This document shows, one piece after another, positions 1-13,100 of a DNA stretch of 64,000 bases. Source of the DNA: Artemia franciscana. Lineage: Eukaryota > Arthropoda > Branchiopoda > Anostraca > Artemiidae. The first letter of the stretch is position 1; each line of letters begins with the position of its first letter. The notes under the pieces are model-generated. The model was not told the DNA's origin. It saw only the letters and a list, made by a program, of their open reading frames with translations, and made no database searches. Where the stretch lies: assembly GCF_032884065.1 (NCBI RefSeq), contig NC_088880.1, positions 23,165,696 through 23,229,695 of the forward strand. The letters run 5' to 3'. Both the position numbers and the translations under genes were made by a program.

Positions 1-198
1 GCAAAAAAAAATTGAATGAACTAAACAATTATAGAATTCATCTTTACCATGTGGCTATTTAAAAAAAAAAAAATCCGCTCTATTAGAAACACAATTCAAA
101 ATAAATGGCGCTGCATCATCATTTGTCGAACCTCCGAAATTAGTTGAAAATTTCTTTAAGTATTTCCAGATAATTCTTTTGATATTTATTTAAAAGAA

Positions 199-790
199 TC
201 AATTATATTGATTAAAATCAATATAATTACTACAAATCCTTGCATAACGAAGTAACGGTGAGAAAAACGCCGAATACGTGATATTTGAGTGTATGTTACT
301 TTCAGGGAATGGGAAACTAATCGCTTCAAAATCAAAATCATCCGTTTTATTATACATTTTAAAACTTAATTTATTATTATCACAAATATTAATATTTAAA
401 TCTAAGAAATGATCTTCATGACCAGCGCCATGACTAGGTTCAAGAGTAAGCTCTGATGGATATATATTTTTAGAAATATTAATGAGATCCTTACAATTTA
501 AGACCAAAATATCATCTAAATATCTTTTATTATTTGACAAAACATGTTTTAAATTATTTGGATTATTCTTATCCATCATATATTTATATTCTAGTTGACT
601 TAAAAACAAGTCAGCTATAAATGGGCTGGCATTCCCCCCCCCCCCCATGGGAATTCCCACGATTTGCTTTTACAAATCACCGTCAAATCTTATATAAGTA
701 TTGTATAAAACAAATTCTAATAACTCAAAAATCATATCCAAGCTGTAACATCTCAAGTTAACTGTGGTATTAAAGCAATTTGTCCATATA
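199..790 (-). pseudogene. Reverse-transcriptase relic (GIPMG...YLDD type)
   Basis: Read on the minus strand, an open stretch carries the RT fingers/palm block GIPMGGGGNASPFIADLFL, then the catalytic box RYLDDILV (YxDD), then a downstream block with LDLNI, YNKTDDFDFEAI and RYARICSNYIDF. Upstream, in the same frame, LEFVLYNTYIRFDGDL is followed by a TAA and then KQIVGIPMG, so an interior codon has become a stop. The run of 13 C at 634-646 adds two glycines to the GIPMG box without shifting frame. The set of motifs matches an invertebrate RT family that I associate with Penelope-like elements; that placement is from memory. No endonuclease or intact ends were seen. It lies upstream of the first recognised DNAJB exon, in antisense orientation, and is surely dead. 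Confidence 0.8.
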
Positions 791-1002
791 GCTTTTTGTT
801 CAGTTTGATCGCGAATGATACTCTCTTTGCTCATTAATGTCATAATCTAGCTCGCGCAATCGTCACTCCCAGTCAAGTATACTGAACAGCGAATTGTCAC
901 GCTCCATGAGACAAATTATAATCCAACAGGAAATGGAACCAGGTGGATCTTAATTTACCAAAGCAGTGTTTTTTTCCCTCTCTCAAATTTCTTTTATTTC
1001 AG

Positions 1003-1148
1003 GATTAAAGCATGTAAAAACTACTATGAAGTATTGGGTGTTCAAAAGGATGCTGGTGAATTAGATTTAAAAAAGGCATACAGAAAACTAGCCCTTCAAT
1101 TTCATCCTGACAAAAATAAGACACCGGGAGCTGCCGAAGCGTTTAAGG
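1003..1148 (+). CDS. DNAJB14-like: DNAJB exon A: J domain first half
   Basis: Acceptor TTTTATTTCAG ends at 1002 and donor GTTAGT begins at 1149. The exon reads [45 protein letters not shown] and ends one base into an Ala codon completed by exon B. Helix II with the HPD loop is intact. The 6.7 kb intron after it holds an RT-type LINE tail, a 1.68 kb palindromic element and two broken copies of the start of exon B. Confidence 0.95.
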
Positions 1149-4100
1149 GTTAGTCTTGTTAATTAGTCAATTTCCTGTTGGGTATTAATTAATTTTGTAG
1201 AGTTAATTAAAACCACCAACTCCCCAAAAATTGATTTCACTGCTTACTTGAGCCTAGCCAGACACCATTGGTCTAAGCATTTTTACTTTCGACCAATCAG
1301 AGTTAATTTTGCTTGTCATAAGGAGTAATGATTCGCCAAAGGGATTTTGCCAATATAAGCACGCATGTGTGTGGCGCTCTAGAAGCACAACATTTTGCTC
1401 ATAGGACGAACTTTAGGCTGTGCAGGAAGGATTCAGACCGTCTGCTTAATTGTTCAAAACTAGCTAAATGTAGGCCTCTCTCACACCTGCTTAGAGAGTG
1501 GGTTCTCTCCTGTTAAGTGTCTTAGATGCGAGGGACTATATCCCTGAAAAACCGAATGAAATGCACTTTTTACGTTTTAAGATTAAAAGGGTATTCAAAG
1601 AATCCTGCAACCTTGTTGTTTAATGAAGAAACCGCATATCACTTGAGAAAGTTACCTCATGTTAATTAGAAATTTATTTCGAAGTTCTTACAAAGTGTAT
1701 ATTAGTTAGTTGGAATGTTTATTGGAATACATTTTTTCCCAAGCCTTACAGCTTAAGAAAGCCTCCATACAAGTCTAAGCGGTAGGACAGGGGGGAAGGA
1801 GGGGTAGAATGCGGGTGTTAAGTAAAAAAAAATATGAATGAGGTGAACACTTCCAAATTGTGTTTTTAAATTCAGAATTACGATCTTGAGTGACCTCCTC
1901 TTTCTAGTAGATATGTCTGCTCATAGGTCTGTACTCAAGGGGGGAGGACCTGTCAAATTATATTTTCGTGGTAGAATATGTACTAATGTGATTTTTTTTT
2001 TAAGATAGAGCTTCTCATGGGGAGGGGGGATTCTTTTAGATTTTATGAGGTGTTTTTTTTCCTTTTTGTATGCTGGTATCAGGACTGCTACCAAGTCCTT
2101 AAATTCAAACGAAGATCCATTCTAAAATAGAATTTATTTCCCTAAGTCCCTTTTTTGCTCTTGCTAAGAGGTTGATCTCCTGAAGGCTGTGAGTAGACGG
2201 GTGTTTTCTTCGTAGTCTCCTTTCGACTTGTAGATTTGTAGTTTTGCTTGTATGTTGTTGTAGAATATAATATATTGCCTGGCAATATAAACAGCCTAGC
2301 TGAGCTTGTAGCAGTTTCTTTAACCTAGTACAGAGTGAACCTTAATCCCAATAACTGAATCTTCAAAAATGCATTTTCAAGATAACTATGTTCTGAGAAA
2401 ATTTTTCTAATTACCACTGCTTCAGAAATTGCAACCTTTATCTGAGTTCGACTGACCAATAATTTGTTATTACGACAGCAAACTTCTTTTTTACTGGGGT
2501 GTCTGAAGCCCCTCAAACATGATATCAAAATATATTCAAGAGGCATTGTTTGTCAATGAAACTGGCCAACATGGCTTACGTTCTGTCTGTACTAGAATAC
2601 GCGTTTCCCATTTGGGGCCCAAGCATCTTGTTAAACTCAACCAAGTCAAGATATTGAGGCCATGCAAATATATGTTTTTAAAATTATGATGGGAGAAAGC
2701 TATACTTCTTATATATAAAAAAAAAACAGTTGAATTACTGGGGCTTGACTCACTCCACAAACGCCACCAAGATTTGGTAATCAATTTTAGACAAAAATTT
2801 TAATAACCTCAAAACACAGATGTATTCTCCCCACCCCCGAACACACACGAGAAGACAGAACAATTTGGAAATAGTTACTGCCGCACAACACGATATCAGC
2901 ATTCTTTTTTTTCCCTTTTTCAGGGGTCTGTTTAACCGCCTAAAGTAATTGTAATTCGTGTTGGTGCAATTTTTAGTACCTTGTAAACAGCTCAGTTTTA
3001 GTGCTTCTTAGTGGTATATCGAGTATGTCAAGAAATGTGTCTGTGTTCAGGACGTGATCTATGTTCAGAATTCGTTCTTCATGTTCTGAATCAACACTGT
3101 TTGGCAACAAGATTCCGTCTGAAGGGGGCTCTTACCAAAGAGACTTAGCAGTTATTAAAAGCTTTAACTTTTTTGCACCCAGTAAGATTTCGAAATGATT
3201 TTCCATCACAGTGTTTTATATGTTGTCAGAAAGTTATTTGTTACCAACAGAAAAAGACTTTCTAGTAGACCAATTGAAGCTAGTCTAGTTATCTGGATTT
3301 AAATCAAAGTTGGGAAGGATTAATGATAGCCGGAACAAGGTCAGATAAGACTGCAAACTCGTTTGTTGTCGTAAAACAGTTTTAATTATTTTATATGGTC
3401 TACAAGCGTAGTTTCCAATATTTATCCTTCCAGGAGAATATTCTGCAAAAATACACCGTTTAAGAATGAGTAAACTTTGAATGGAAACGTGTGTTTAAGG
3501 GATGAGTTGGAGAGATTCAAAGGGCGTGCGTTTGGTGTTCCTGGTGCTGAAGATTCGAAAAAACTGGCTGCAAAGTCCGCAAGAAAAACTAACTCCTACC
3601 TAGAAGAACAAAAGGCCTTGAAGGAAATAAGTGGGAAGGAGTGACAGGGTTTGGAAGAAGAAGAGCTGCTGAAAGAGGAGCAGGTTGGGGAAACTTGTTT
3701 GCAAAGATAAGCAGTAGATTTCCAAAATCTGCAGATCTCTAAAAATCTCGTAAGCGAAATAAAGAGCTTTTGGTTCTAAGGAGCTGGCTGCCAACGAGTT
3801 GTTGAAGAAATTCAAAAGTCAGCTAAAAAATGGCAAAGAGAATATGGTCAAGATGTAGGCGGCACAGGCCATGACAGAAGGTTGGAGATACTCTCGAAAC
3901 CGCCCTAAAGACGATAGAGTAAAAAAAAAAAATAAATAACGGTGGCTGATCACATCACTGTTCTTGCAAAAGGCGTAGAAAGAGAAAAAGAAGTAGGCTG
4001 TTGTCGGGGATTCCTCAATTAGCTGTAACTAACAACAATGCGTTAAAGTGGTCACTTGAGGTCACTTTCAGCCGCGTTGTTGCTAAGGAAATTGTGGCCT

Positions 4101-7100
4101 TCTCCAGTTGGGAGAAATTTGAAGTTTCCATAATGGAGAGCTGTTGTTTCCACTACGTTTGATTTGTGCTTGGTTACACCTACCTTACGCCTACCTCAGA
4201 TAAGGGTGCCAAACATGGGCTATTCACCTCAACTCTGGGTACCCAGAAGACTGTTAAGAGTTCAAATGTTTTCAATTTTTACTGTCGTTTAATTGCATTT
4301 TATGTATTTAAATTTTTTATACGATGATGAAAAAGTCTAAGCATAAAAACAAAAGTTAAAATAAAAACTAAGCAAATTACTTCCAGTCTTTATTTTGCTA
4401 TGGAATTCATCAGAGCAAATTTCTGCTCCGTCTATTTTTTCCCCTTAACACAACTCGGATTTTCTGTTTTTATTCTTTTCTGTTCTATTTATTCTGTTTT
4501 ATTATACTCAGGTCCTGACATGAAGATCACAAGCTTAGATTTGAGGGTAAAATACGAAATAGTGTTATCTTGGACCAATTTTTACAAAATATTGTGTTTG
4601 AACAGTTATTGTTCCTTGAGAGCGAGGTGAGGGTCTTTAGGGACAAATGTTGGTAGAAGGAATAGAGTTTCATTTATTGTAGTTTTTATATTTAAAGCTA
4701 ATGTGTCTAGTTCAAGGTTCAGTGAGTTTGGTGCATTCCCTGTAAATATACACAGCATATTTTATTAATAATTAAATAATCTTGCAACTTGTAATTAACA
4801 TTAAATCAAAAACGGTTAAAAAAGAAAGTTCAGTAAAGTTATAAATACACTTAATAAAAATCTGAAAACGGTTAAAAAAGAAAGTTCAGTAAAGTTATAA
4901 ATACACTTAATAAAAATACTTAATAAGCTTAACAAATTCTTAACACAAGATATTTAATATATTGAAAAATACTTGACAAATTATATCGTTGTCAATTTGT
5001 GCCATTCAGGGTAAGTGTGAAATTTAGTGTAATTATTATTTCAGTCTTTCAGATGCCACATGTCGTATTTTGCTCTTTTTCTTGGGTTTTTGTTTATAAG
5101 TAATCGATTAAATGATAGCTTGTCGTTTTAATAAGGGTGTTCCCTAGAAATAAAGATTAGTGCAAAAAAAACCTTAAAAAATTGGTTATCAAATTTTTGA
5201 TAATTCCTTTAGAAACCAGTTTGACTTAACTTAATAACAAAAGGTATCCCTGCTTTATTCTCGTTCTTAAATACAGCAAACAAACATACGAAACTTGGAT
5301 ATATATTTTTTTTTTTTTAATGATTGGTGTATTAATTCTTTATTGAAGGTAAGATCACAATAAGTAAAGTTGGCTGGCGTAAGTAAGTAACAAAAGGTCA
5401 AATAACAATTGTACTTAAAGGCAATTTGAATTCAATATTTCTATTGTGCTTTTCAAACAGTTCGTGGTAACGAACTGTAGTAAGGAGCGACCCGGCTCAA
5501 TAGTAACCAAAACTCTAAAAAATAGAATTTTGATACCAATACATCCATCAAAAGAATCGCATTTTAATGCTGATTTTAAATATATAAGTTTCGTCAAGTT
5601 TAGTCTTACCAATCAAAAGTTACGAGCCTGAGAAAATTTGCGTTATTTTAGAAAATAGGAGGAAACGCCCCCTAGAAGTCATAGAATCTTGACGAAAATC
5701 ACACCATCAGATTCAGCGTATCAGAGAACCCTACTGTAGAAGTTTCAAGCTCCTATCTACAAAAATGTGGAATTTTGTATTTTTTGCCAGAAGGCAGATC
5801 ACGGATGCGTGTTTATTTGTTTTTTTTTTTTTTTTTTTTTTTTTTCCAGGGGTGATCGTATCGACCCAGTTGTCCTAGAATGTTGCAAGAGGGCTCATTC
5901 TAACGGAAATGAAAAGTTCTAGTGCCCTTTTTAAGTGACCGAAAAAATTGGAGGGCACCTAGGCCCCCTCCCACGCTAATTATTTTACCAAAGTCAACAG
6001 ATCAAAATTCTGAGATAGCCATTTTATTCAGCGTAGTCGAAAAACCTTATAACTATGTCTTTGGGGACGATTTACTCCCCCACAGTCAACGTGGGAGGGG
6101 CAACAAGTTACAAACTTTGACCAGTGCTTACATATAGTAATGGTTATCGGGAAGTGTACAGGCGTTTTCAGGAGGATTTTTTGGTTGGGGGAGGGGTTGA
6201 GAAGAGGGGGATATGCTGGGGGAACTTTCCATCGATAGTTTGTCATGGGGGAAGAAAATCTCCATGAAGGGAGCGCAGGATTTACTAGCATTATTAAAAA
6301 AAAAAATGAAAAAATAAATATGAAAAAGTTCTTTCAGCTGGATGTAAGGAGCAGCATTAAAACTAAAAACAAACAGAAATTATTACCCATTTGAGGGGCT
6401 CACCTCCTCCTAATACCTCGCTCTTTACGCTAAAGTATTTTTAGTAATTTCAACTATTTATTATACGGCTTTTGTGATTCTGGGGTCATTCTTAATGAAT
6501 TGGGACAAAATTTAAGCTTTAGTGTAAAGAGCGAGGATCTGACAAGGGGGGAACAATGAGAATACAAAAGTTCTTTACGTAAGCTAATTTATAAGTTACG
6601 TAAGTCTTTTACTAATAAAAATATTCGTAAAAAATTAAAAATTCTAGTTGCCTTTTTAATTAACCAAAAAATCGGAGGGCAACTAGGCTTCCTCCCCCGC
6701 TCTTTTTTTCTCAAAATCATTCGATCAAAATTATGAGAAAGCCATTTAGCCAAAAAAAAAATGCAAATTTTGTTTTAATTATTCCTCTGCGGAGAGCCAA
6801 AATCAAAACATGCATTGATTCAAAAACGTCCAGAAATTAAATAAAAAAAACAAGTTTTTTTAACTGAAAGTAAGGAGCGACATTAAAACTTAAAACGACC
6901 AGAAATTACTTCGTATATAAAAGAGGCTGCTTCCTCATCAACGCCCCGCTCTTTACGCTAAAGTTTTTTACTGTTTTAAAAAGAAGAATTGAGAGAAAGA
7001 GTCAAACTTTAGCGTAAAGAGCGAGGCGTTGATGAGGAAGCAGCCTCTTTTATATACGAAGTAATTTCTGGTCGTTTTAAGTTTTAATGTCGCTCCTTAC

Positions 7101-10100
7101 TTTCAGTTAAAAAAACTTGTTTTTTTTATTTAATAATAAAAGAAATAAAAAAGCTTTTAATATCACTTATGTTTCAGGGTCTGTTTAGTCTATTTGCAAA
7201 CCTAATTCAAAGCTACAGATGAGTAATATTGATTTATTGTCACTATTATATTGAGAAATAAGTTTAGTTTGTATTTTTCAGCGATTGGCAACGACTTTGC
7301 CATTCTGAGTGACAAAGAGAAAAGAAGAAAAAAAAAATAACTAGCGATTCGTGAAAACTATGTTTACTGTAAGTAAACATAGCTGGCGTAAGTAAGTAAC
7401 AAAAGGTCAAATAACAATTGTACTTAAAGGCAATTTGAATTCAATGTTTCTATTGTGCTTTTAATAAAAGAAATAAAAAAGCTTTTAATATCACTTATGT
7501 TTCAGGGCCTGTTTAGTCTATTTGCAAACCTAATTCAAAGCTACAAATGAGCAATATTGATTTATTGTTACTATTAGATTAAGAATTAAGTTTGGTTTGT
7601 ATTTTTCAGCGATTGGCAACGACTTTGCCGTTCTGAGTGACAAAGAGAAAAGAAGAAAAAAAATAACTAGCGATTCGTGAAAACTATGTTTACTATGAAA
7701 CTCGGTTCACTATGTAAAAAAAACCGCTGATTTTTTTCAATTTTTCTTATTCACAGCAGCCTCAGTTGTTTCTTCCTTCTTTGGGAGAATCATTCCTTGA
7801 GAAAATTCTGAAAAGGGAAACATTCAAAATAATGCTATTAGACAAGTTTAGTTTGTATTTTTCAGCGATTGGCAACGCCTTTGCCATTTTGAGTGACAAA
7901 GAGAAAAGAAGAAAGTACGATTTATATGGAGGTGAGGAGGACCAGATGGATACACATGGGCATTTTAGACACTCATCACCTCGTGGACCTTACTACTCTA
8001 CTAACTTTGAAGGTCTCCTTACACTTTATTTATTCTTGGTTTTAGTAATAGCAGTAGTAGTGAAAGTTATATCAGATTAACGACGCTTCTTGACTGCTAA
8101 GGTCTTTGTGTCGGCCCTGCAGTTTGTTATTACAGCTAGGTTCTCTGGGTCGGGTAATACCAAGCTGAAATCAAACCCACTGCGCCACCAAAGGACATCT
8201 TTGACTTTACCCTGGATGTATACATTTCATCATTGTTACAGAGCAAGTTGAACGAACCAAAAATTTTGTAACAAACACTGGAATGGGTTGGGGAGGGATC
8301 TTTTGAAGTAGCCTAAGAAACTGCATGTATTTTTACATCTTGTAAAAATTACACAACTGAGAATCAGTATAGCAAGGGGTTTCCTGTGGGGGGGGGGGTG
8401 TAGTAAGTTTAATTTTTTCTTTTGAAACTTGGCTTTATGCTCGATTTCGAAGATTCTTATAGGGAAGTGGGGTCCCCTGAAAAAGGGGCAATGTCCACAT
8501 GGAAAAGTTAAAAAGAAGATATATTATTGATTTGGTATTAACTTATCAATAATCCAGGCGAGAAAATGTTCAAGCTTGCATTTGGGCTCGGTCCTACGTT
8601 AGAGAATGAATAATTTGCTTAAGTTTATTCTAAAAGTTCTGAAACAAATCTAGCCATGACCTTGACAAACAAACCATGATTCTGCTTCAGATGTTTCAGT
8701 TCTGCTTTGCCTGGATATGTTTTCAATCACTCCTTAAATTTAATTCAGTTTAATGGTGCTTTACTTATTTCTAGGGATAGAAATTTTACAAAGGAAAATC
8801 AGAGGCTTAATGCCGGTTCTGATTTAAAACAAGAGCTCTTAGACACGAGGTCCTTCTAAATATCAAAATTCATTCAGATCTGATCACCCACTCTTAAGTT
8901 AAAAATACCAATTTTTTTCAAATTTTTCCTCTCCCTTCAGCCCCCCAGATGGTCGAAACGGGGAAAACGGCTTTATCAAGTCAATTTGTATAGGTCCCTG
9001 ACACGCCTACCAATTTTCATCGTCCTAGGACGTCCAGAAGCACCGAACTTGCAAAGCACTGGACCCCCCTAACTCCCCAAAGGGCGGATCCAGTCTAATT
9101 ACGTCAATCACGTGTCTACAACATTTGCTTATTCTACCCACCAAGTTTCATCCCGATCTCTCCACTCTAAGCGTTTTCCAAGATTTTCGGTTTTCCCCTC
9201 CAACTCCCCCAATATCATCAAATCTGGTCGGGATTTAAAACACGAGCTCAGAGACATCAGCTCCTTCTAAATGTCAAATTTCATTAAGATCCGGTCACCC
9301 GTTCTTAAGTTAAAAATACCTCAACTTTTATAATTTTTCCGAATTAAGACTCCCCCAAATAGAGTGGATTCATTCTGGTTATGTCAATCACGTATCTAGG
9401 ACTTGTGCTTATTCTTCCCACCAAGTTTCATCCCGATCTGTCCACTCTAAGCGTTTCCCAAGATTTCCCATTTCCCTCCTCGAACTCCCCCAGTATCACC
9501 GGATACGGTCGAGATTTAAAATAAGAACTCTGAGACACGAGGTCCTTCTGGATATCAAATTTCATTAAGATCCGATCACTCGTTCGTAAGTTAAAAATAC
9601 CTCTTTTTTTTTCTAAATTTTCCGAATTAACCGTCCCCCCACTCCTACCCAGATGGTCGAATCGGGGAAACGACTGTTTCTGATTTAATCCTGTCTTATC
9701 CCTGATACGCCTGCCAAATTTCATCGTCCTATCTTATCTGGAAGTGCCTAAACTAGCGAAACCGGGACAGACACACAGACAGGCCGACAGAATTTGCGAT
9801 CGCTATATGTCACTTGGTAAATACCAAGTGCCATAAAAATCAGTTTATACAATAAATAGAGATACTGTTAATCTTAATATTCAATTTTTAGTGATACTAC
9901 AAAGAAGCTGAGCCTATGACCTGCATTAAAATGTCGGCTAATCTTTTTTTTTCCGTTGAATTTGTAACTAAACTATTAAATCAGAAAGGTGAAAAGGTGC
10001 AAAAAAAGAAAGATGCTATTTCGAAATTTTGAACAGATGCCTTCGGAAGCTATTTTGGGGCCGGGTACCAAAAGAGCGAATGGGAGGGGGGCTAGTTTGC

Positions 10101-13100
10101 CTTTAATCACTTAATTGAATGAATTGCCTTTAATCACTCTCAGTTTTTAATTGAATGAAGCCTCTCCGAAGTTTTTTAGGACCACCCCTTCCATATGAAG
10201 CTGTCCTGTAATAATACAGAAAATAAAATAATACGCTGAAGGTTTGTGGTTCTTTACCATTGGCAACGCTAGAGCGTTGTCTCTGACAGGGGAAATTTTG
10301 GAGGCGCTTTTGACACCTCATTTTGGAATTCTTCTATTGTATACTAAAAATGGGTCCATTATTCAACTACTCGCTGGATTTGTACATTCTTTGCTATCAC
10401 TTAAATTCTGAGAAAAAAATAGTTTTGTTAAACAGCTTTTATTGATTCTTTTTATGCATATCCTGACTTACCTTTTTTAATTTTGCTTTGAAAAATGCAT
10501 CTTAATATTGCTCTTTTCTTAACAAAATTTCGATGTTTAAGGATCTCGAATAAATAAGTTTAATTTGCAAAAACTGTAGGTATTTGAACAAAGCCCATCT
10601 TTTTTTCTTTTTTTTTCCTTTTTTTTTCTTTTTTCTCAAATGGAAAATATTGACTAAACCTTTTGTAAATATAAAACTTTCAAGTTTCGTCATAAACTAT
10701 TATGTAAATTCTTTGGGCTTTCGAAAAACGATAATCGCAAATTGTGTTCGAATGTGATTGATTTTGTTAACCAGTTTTTGGTACTAGTTTTCGAAGTCTG
10801 ACGGATGCTGTTGATAAGAAAGAACAATGCACCTATCCTATAGGGATACTGTTGAATACCAAGTAGAAAAGGGAATCAACTGAGCTAGGACGAGAAAAAA
10901 AAACTATTGTGCATGCTTACTTATTTTTCCCCATTTAGATTTAACATTTCGTAATTCATACAAGAATTATTCCAAGATCTTAGCTGTGGTTTTCTATAAA
11001 CCTTGCAAGTTGTGTGAGTAGCTGCGTTTCTTCTTTTCATTTATACGCCATTATTTTTTTTTATTCTTATTTCATATTCATTATCTATTCATTTCATATT
11101 CATTATTTCATATATTCATATTCATATCTTTTTTTATGTTCATTATTTCATTATTCTTTTCTTTCTTAACGCTAAATTTTGTAGCAATTACAACTTAGTA
11201 TAAACTGGTCCAGTTTTGCTGCAAGTTTTATTTATGATATATATTATTTTTATTCTTGTAGCGGACATTAGCGCAGAGGACTTATTTCACATGTTTTTTG
11301 GCAATGGATTTCCTGGACAAACGGTATACACTCGACGAGGAAATCGTTGGGAATCTTCGAACGGCAGGTATCAAGACACGAGGCAATCTCACCAGGTATT
11401 TGTTGTGAAACCAAATTTCAATTATTATTTTTGCAATTAGGCTATACATTGTTCCTAACGATGCTCCATGAACTGGTTCCAAAAGCTATAAGTTCAATAA
11501 CAAATGTATTGGGGAGTTTTTAGAATAGGAACTGGTGCTTATGTCGAAAAAATTACTGACGCCATCAAGTGTAGTCCGATTTTCCTTTTTAGCCTATCCT
11601 AGAACTGTCGTATAGACGTCTTTCATGCTCTTGAAATTTCATGGTAGGGTAAGGAATGCAGAATTATGTAAACAGTGGGCCTACCGGCCTGAAACGAGTT
11701 AGCCTACACAACCTAGCCAAAAATTTTCCTATCCTGGTTAACCTAGGCCTATTGTATGGAGATTGAATTTTGAATTAAAATTATTATTGAAAGAAAATGA
11801 ATACTGATTATTTATCAGAGAAATGATTCTTGCAGAGAGATTTCAGCTATTATGAACTTTTTTTAGTTTGTGTGGCTAAACTATTTGGGACATGACTGGG
11901 CGCCATTGCTCTAACTTTCAGGGCTTGGATAAGATATCCGATTAAATGACAGGAAATCAGAAGCCGACAATTTCCTGGAAATCGTAGAAAAAGCACTCAA
12001 CTTCTTGGGTTTTACGCCAGAGATAGAGATATTCAGTTTTAATGAAACTTTACATAATCAGAAAGTGTGAATTTGCTGTTTTCTTTTTTAATTAGTAAAT
12101 GGATCAGAATTGTCTTTTTAATTTTCGTGAAATGGCAATCCACGAAATGTCCTTGTACACTTGCTAGGAAAACGCCAAAAAGACAGCTTAAAGAAATTAT
12201 CATTTGAGCAGTTTAACCGCTTTGGAAGCTCCTTGTGGTGAAACCCGCTTTGATTGACAAGTTTACCAACAAAAGAGACGCGATATTCCCTGCTTTTTTT
12301 TAGTCAAATCTCGTAGTCAAACTACAAATAATCGAAAGCTGTAGATGATGACTAGTCCCTTCGGTAAATTAGTTATGAGCTCTTTGTCTTTATAACGGTC
12401 AGCCGACGCTGAGACTCAGAATTATTTTAATGTACCGAGTCGCCTTAATCCCAGTTCAATGCAGATTAATTATATTAATTATTCAATTTTCTTTGAATTT
12501 CTGTACTTTTTTAACAGGGTTGTCAGATGCTACACTGTCAGTGCCGCTGGCTGTTTTAACCCCTATCTTCTTATGTTAAATGCCTAAAATCCAACTCTTA
12601 TAAATTGCTCATTGTCCGCACCTTAGGACGGAGCCATACAGCGATTTTTCCATGCCATACACGGAGAAGTTTACCATTGTCCGTGTTGGAAGAATAAACA
12701 ATTAAAAATAATCCATCAAAACCCAAGGGACTTGTTACTATTTTTTAAAGCGGTAAAACGAGTGACGTCTGCAAGAGACTATTCCAGATGTCACATACTC
12801 CTAAAGGGTTGAAATCAGATCAGTTGAATCAGGTAATGAAAAGGAAAACATGCACAATAAATGAATAAGGGATTTAGACATTAAGTTGTGGGTTTAGTTA
12901 CTATCTATTTTTTGCATAAAATTTATCGCTTTATCACATATAAGGAAATGTAGCCTAAAACAAAATAAAGATTGTTTTTAATAAAACATTTATATAATCC
13001 GGAAATGTGAGACATGGGGCTGGTTCAAATAATAGATAAGGATCTAGGAAAAATCTGCTGAAGGTCTCTTAGAATACCAGGACGTCTACACACTTTCATT

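Larger units (their letters stand above)
5361..7695 (+). repeat. Two-copy tandem duplication of the exon B upstream region (about 325 bp unit)
   Basis: Copy 1 is 5361-5453 plus 7135-7368; copy 2 is 7369-7695. Both share GGCGTAAGTAAGTAAC, CAATTTGAATTCAAT, TATTGTGCTTTT, AATAAAAGAAATAAAAAAGC and the broken start of exon B. Copy 1 is split by the palindromic element at 5454-7134; copy 2 is not. The unit ends in GAAAACTATGTTTACT in both. Confidence 0.9.

Noticed and set aside
5922..6291. Overlapping open frames on both strands
   Set aside because: They lie inside the palindrome-rich element and are not conserved in the copies at 33544, 62085 or 63262.
7766..7865. Upstream extension of the frame through DNAJB exon B
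   Set aside because: The open frame runs back into intron; the acceptor at 7865 and family alignment put the exon start at 7866.
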